Below are positions 62,606 to 64,000 of a stretch of DNA of 64,000 bases, piece after piece (within the stretch, counting starts at the first letter, position 1; every line of letters begins with the position of its first letter). The notes under the pieces are model-generated. The model was not told the origin of the DNA. It did no database searches and saw only the letters and a list, made by a program, of their open reading frames with translations. The position numbers and the translations under genes are program-made. The DNA is taken from positions 558,001-622,000 of the forward strand of contig NZ_CP044126.1 of assembly GCF_016864575.1 (NCBI RefSeq), given 5' to 3'. This DNA comes from Rhizobium sp. BG4 (GTDB taxonomy: Bacteria; Pseudomonadota; Alphaproteobacteria; Rhizobiales; Rhizobiaceae).

Positions 62606-63100
62606 TCAGACGCCGTCGGCCTCGAGTTCCCGGTGCCGGACCGGCCGTTGCTCCGCCTTCGCCGCAGCCATACGGATATCGCAGAGCATCTGCCGTTCCA
62701 GCTTGATCTGCCGGCGCATCGGGCCGGAAAACAGCCGCAGTGCCTGACCGACGGCACCGGGCGAAAGCTGGCTGCGTCCCGCCGCAAGTCCCGTCAACGC
62801 CGCGATTGCCTGCTGTGCCGCATCGAGCTCGGCCGCGCGGCAGGCGGCGCGCAATTCCCGGAGGTTTGCGATTTCGGCTGCCTTGGCGATCAAGGGCAGC
62901 GCGGAGCAGATCAGCCGCTCTTCCAGCCGATGGGTTTCTGCCAGCAGCGGCCCGAGTTCGCGGGCCATCGTCGCGCAGAGCGCATTGTCGACATGGCACG
63001 GCAGGAAGTCGGCGATCGCCTCCAGAAAATCGCACCAGGAGAGGAGTTTCGTATGACACGCCTCCAGTTCCTCAAGCCCGCCCGGCATCACATCAGTCAT
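62606..63100 (-). CDS. Hemerythrin-like helical protein
   Basis: 164 residues, almost all helical. His/Glu residues at hemerythrin-like places are seen in LEACHTKLLSWCDFLEAIADFLPCHVDN and ETHRLEERLICSALPL; the match to HHE domains is partial and some ligands are missing, so O2/di-iron binding is a guess. It carries four Cys in the first 65 residues. A FixK box lies 41 nt upstream of the predicted leader. Confidence 0.7.
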   Translation of the reverse strand: MTDVMPGGLEELEACHTKLLSWCDFLEAIADFLPCHVDNALCATMARELGPLLAETHRLEERLICSALPLIAKAAEIANLRELRAACRAAELDAAQQAIAALTGLAAGRSQLSPGAVGQALRLFSGPMRRQIKLERQMLCDIRMAAAKAEQRPVRHRELEADGV

Positions 63101-63175
63101 CGCTACCCCCGATCAGAACGGCCGGGCAATGCCACGGCCTCCCGTCGGCGATAGACGCAGATGCGAGACCTTTCC

Positions 63176-63189
63176 TTGAGAGAGATCAA
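63176..63189 (-). promoter_or_regulatory. FixK-type box upstream of the hemerythrin-like gene
   Basis: TTGAGAGAGATCAA keeps the ATCAA half but has TTGAG in the other. It predicts a start near 63141 and a 41-nt leader to the ATG at 63100, the usual geometry. Weaker than the other six. Confidence 0.65.
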
Positions 63190-63213
63190 CAAGCAAGGAT
63201 TTGTTGGGCGGGA

Positions 63214-63774
63214 TTACTTCGCCTTGAAGTCGACGAGCAGCGACTTGAGCTCGATTTCGCGCACGCGGCGCGCGGCCTCTTCGGGCTCGACCCAGGCAAG
63301 CACGCGCTGGCCACGCTCCTTGAAATCATCGACCTGTTCGAGAACCTCGACCGGATAGATATCGACGATGCAGGGGGCGACGTCGCCGTTGTCGAGCCAT
63401 TTCAAATAGGTGTAGCGGCCGATCGGTTTCTTGCCGACAGTGCCGCGAACGCCCGCCTCTTCCCACGCTTCCGTGGCGGCGGCCTCGTAGGGCTTCTTTT
63501 TCTTCATCGGCCAGCCCTTGGGGATAACCCAGCGGCCGCTCGCGCGCGAAGTCAGGATCAGCACTTCGATGCCGTTAGGCCCGCGACGGAAACAGAGCGC
63601 GCCATATTGCTGCTTGAAGGCGCCGGTAAACAGCTTGTCGGGCTTGGCGGCCAACTGCTGCAGCAGCGTCTTCGGCCTTTCCGGTGGCGGCTTGCGCTCT
63701 TTCTTCTTGGGCACCATCAGCAGCGGCTGGTTCAGCCATTCGCCGCGATGCGCATATGAAGAGATAAAGTTCAT
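63214..63774 (-). CDS. NUDIX hydrolase (diphosphoinositol polyphosphate phosphohydrolase-like)
   Basis: 186 residues from ATG 63774 (MNFISSYAHRG; GGAG 5 nt upstream). The NUDIX box reads GWPMKKKKPYEAAATEAWEEAG; the E-A-W-E-E-A-G-V core is intact but the usual Arg before the first Glu is Thr. A Lys-rich KKKERKPPPERPKTLLQQL N-terminus precedes the fold. Such enzymes cleave nucleoside or inositol diphosphates. Longer frame to 63984 looks untranslated; the remaining 225 bp to the window end hold its promoter region and nothing else I can identify. Confidence 0.9.
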   Translation of the reverse strand: MNFISSYAHRGEWLNQPLLMVPKKKERKPPPERPKTLLQQLAAKPDKLFTGAFKQQYGALCFRRGPNGIEVLILTSRASGRWVIPKGWPMKKKKPYEAAATEAWEEAGVRGTVGKKPIGRYTYLKWLDNGDVAPCIVDIYPVEVLEQVDDFKERGQRVLAWVEPEEAARRVREIELKSLLVDFKAK

Positions 63775-64000
63775 GCCTGCTCCGCCGGAACGACTCAGCC
63801 GCCCGCTTCTCCGCCGCCTATGCGGCACCGGGACAAATTGCAGCCCAAGAGCAAAAGGGCAAGTGCGACCTGCAGACACTATGAGATTTTGATACCGGAG
63901 CCTCCCACCACGAATGGAATGCTTAGGCGCTTGGGTCCATCTCTGGCGCAGCATGTCCGGCGGCGCCAATCGGCACGCCTGCACCCGATCACAAGACTGA

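Overview
The window is high-GC DNA from an alphaproteobacterium. Everything points to a Rhizobium (R. etli / R. leguminosarum type): a complete fixNOQP + fixGHIS set, a haem-PAS hybrid FixL next to a FixK, many solute ABC transporters, and FixK boxes of the form TTGAY-N4-RTCAA. No rRNA, tRNA, CRISPR, IS element, phage or replication gene was seen. The density of catabolic and transport genes plus the fix cluster would suit a large secondary replicon, but nothing in the window proves that.

Layout. (1) 2-2888: end of a sugar-uptake operon (ROK regulator, TIM-barrel isomerase, MalK-type ATPase with a frameshift). (2) 2936-5323: TPP riboswitch and thiM (frameshifted)-thiE-thiD, a thiamine salvage operon. 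(3) 5327-12356: YdeI-type protein, a MalEFG-type sugar transporter without its own ATPase, a divergent ROK regulator, a Gfo/Idh/MocA dehydrogenase and a ThuA-like protein. (4) 12508-19381: operator-like palindrome, GNAT, cytosolic GH3 hexosaminidase and a five-gene peptide-type ABC transporter, read here as amino-sugar oligosaccharide uptake and cleavage. (5) 19432-26231: SpeE-fold methyltransferase, an aldolase/isomerase/amidase cluster, small proteins, a TetR gene with three palindromes, and a VapBC-type toxin-antitoxin pair. (6) 26228-35404: a peptide-type transporter whose genes enclose an IclR regulator, a SelA-like PLP enzyme, a RidA protein and a cog3964-type amidohydrolase. (7) 35613-42056: unknown protein, a large autotransporter with NSGTIS repeats, and two regulators, one of them frameshifted at an A8 run.

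(8) 42069-63189 is the microoxic region. It holds an OmpR-family regulator (FxkR-like), fixS-fixI-fixH-fixG, a 61-codon gene, fixP-fixQ-fixO-fixN, fixK, hybrid fixL and pseudoazurin. A polyamine operon (speD, speE-like, two unknowns), a small-RNA candidate, a xylonate-dehydratase-type gene with its LysR regulator, BON, cytochrome b561 and hemerythrin-like genes follow. A NUDIX gene closes the window.

How it works together. Hybrid FixL probably senses O2 through haem and passes phosphate to the FxkR-like regulator; no FixJ is present. FxkR would act at a GTTACM-N4-GTTACA direct repeat before fixK. FixK would then act at seven boxes, each about 40 bp from a predicted transcription start that leaves a short leader. 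Six serve fixGHIS, fixNOQP, pseudoazurin, CBS-BON, BON/b561 and the hemerythrin-like gene. The seventh lies in a gene-free 209-bp stretch packed with four hairpins and may drive an undescribed FixK-controlled small RNA.
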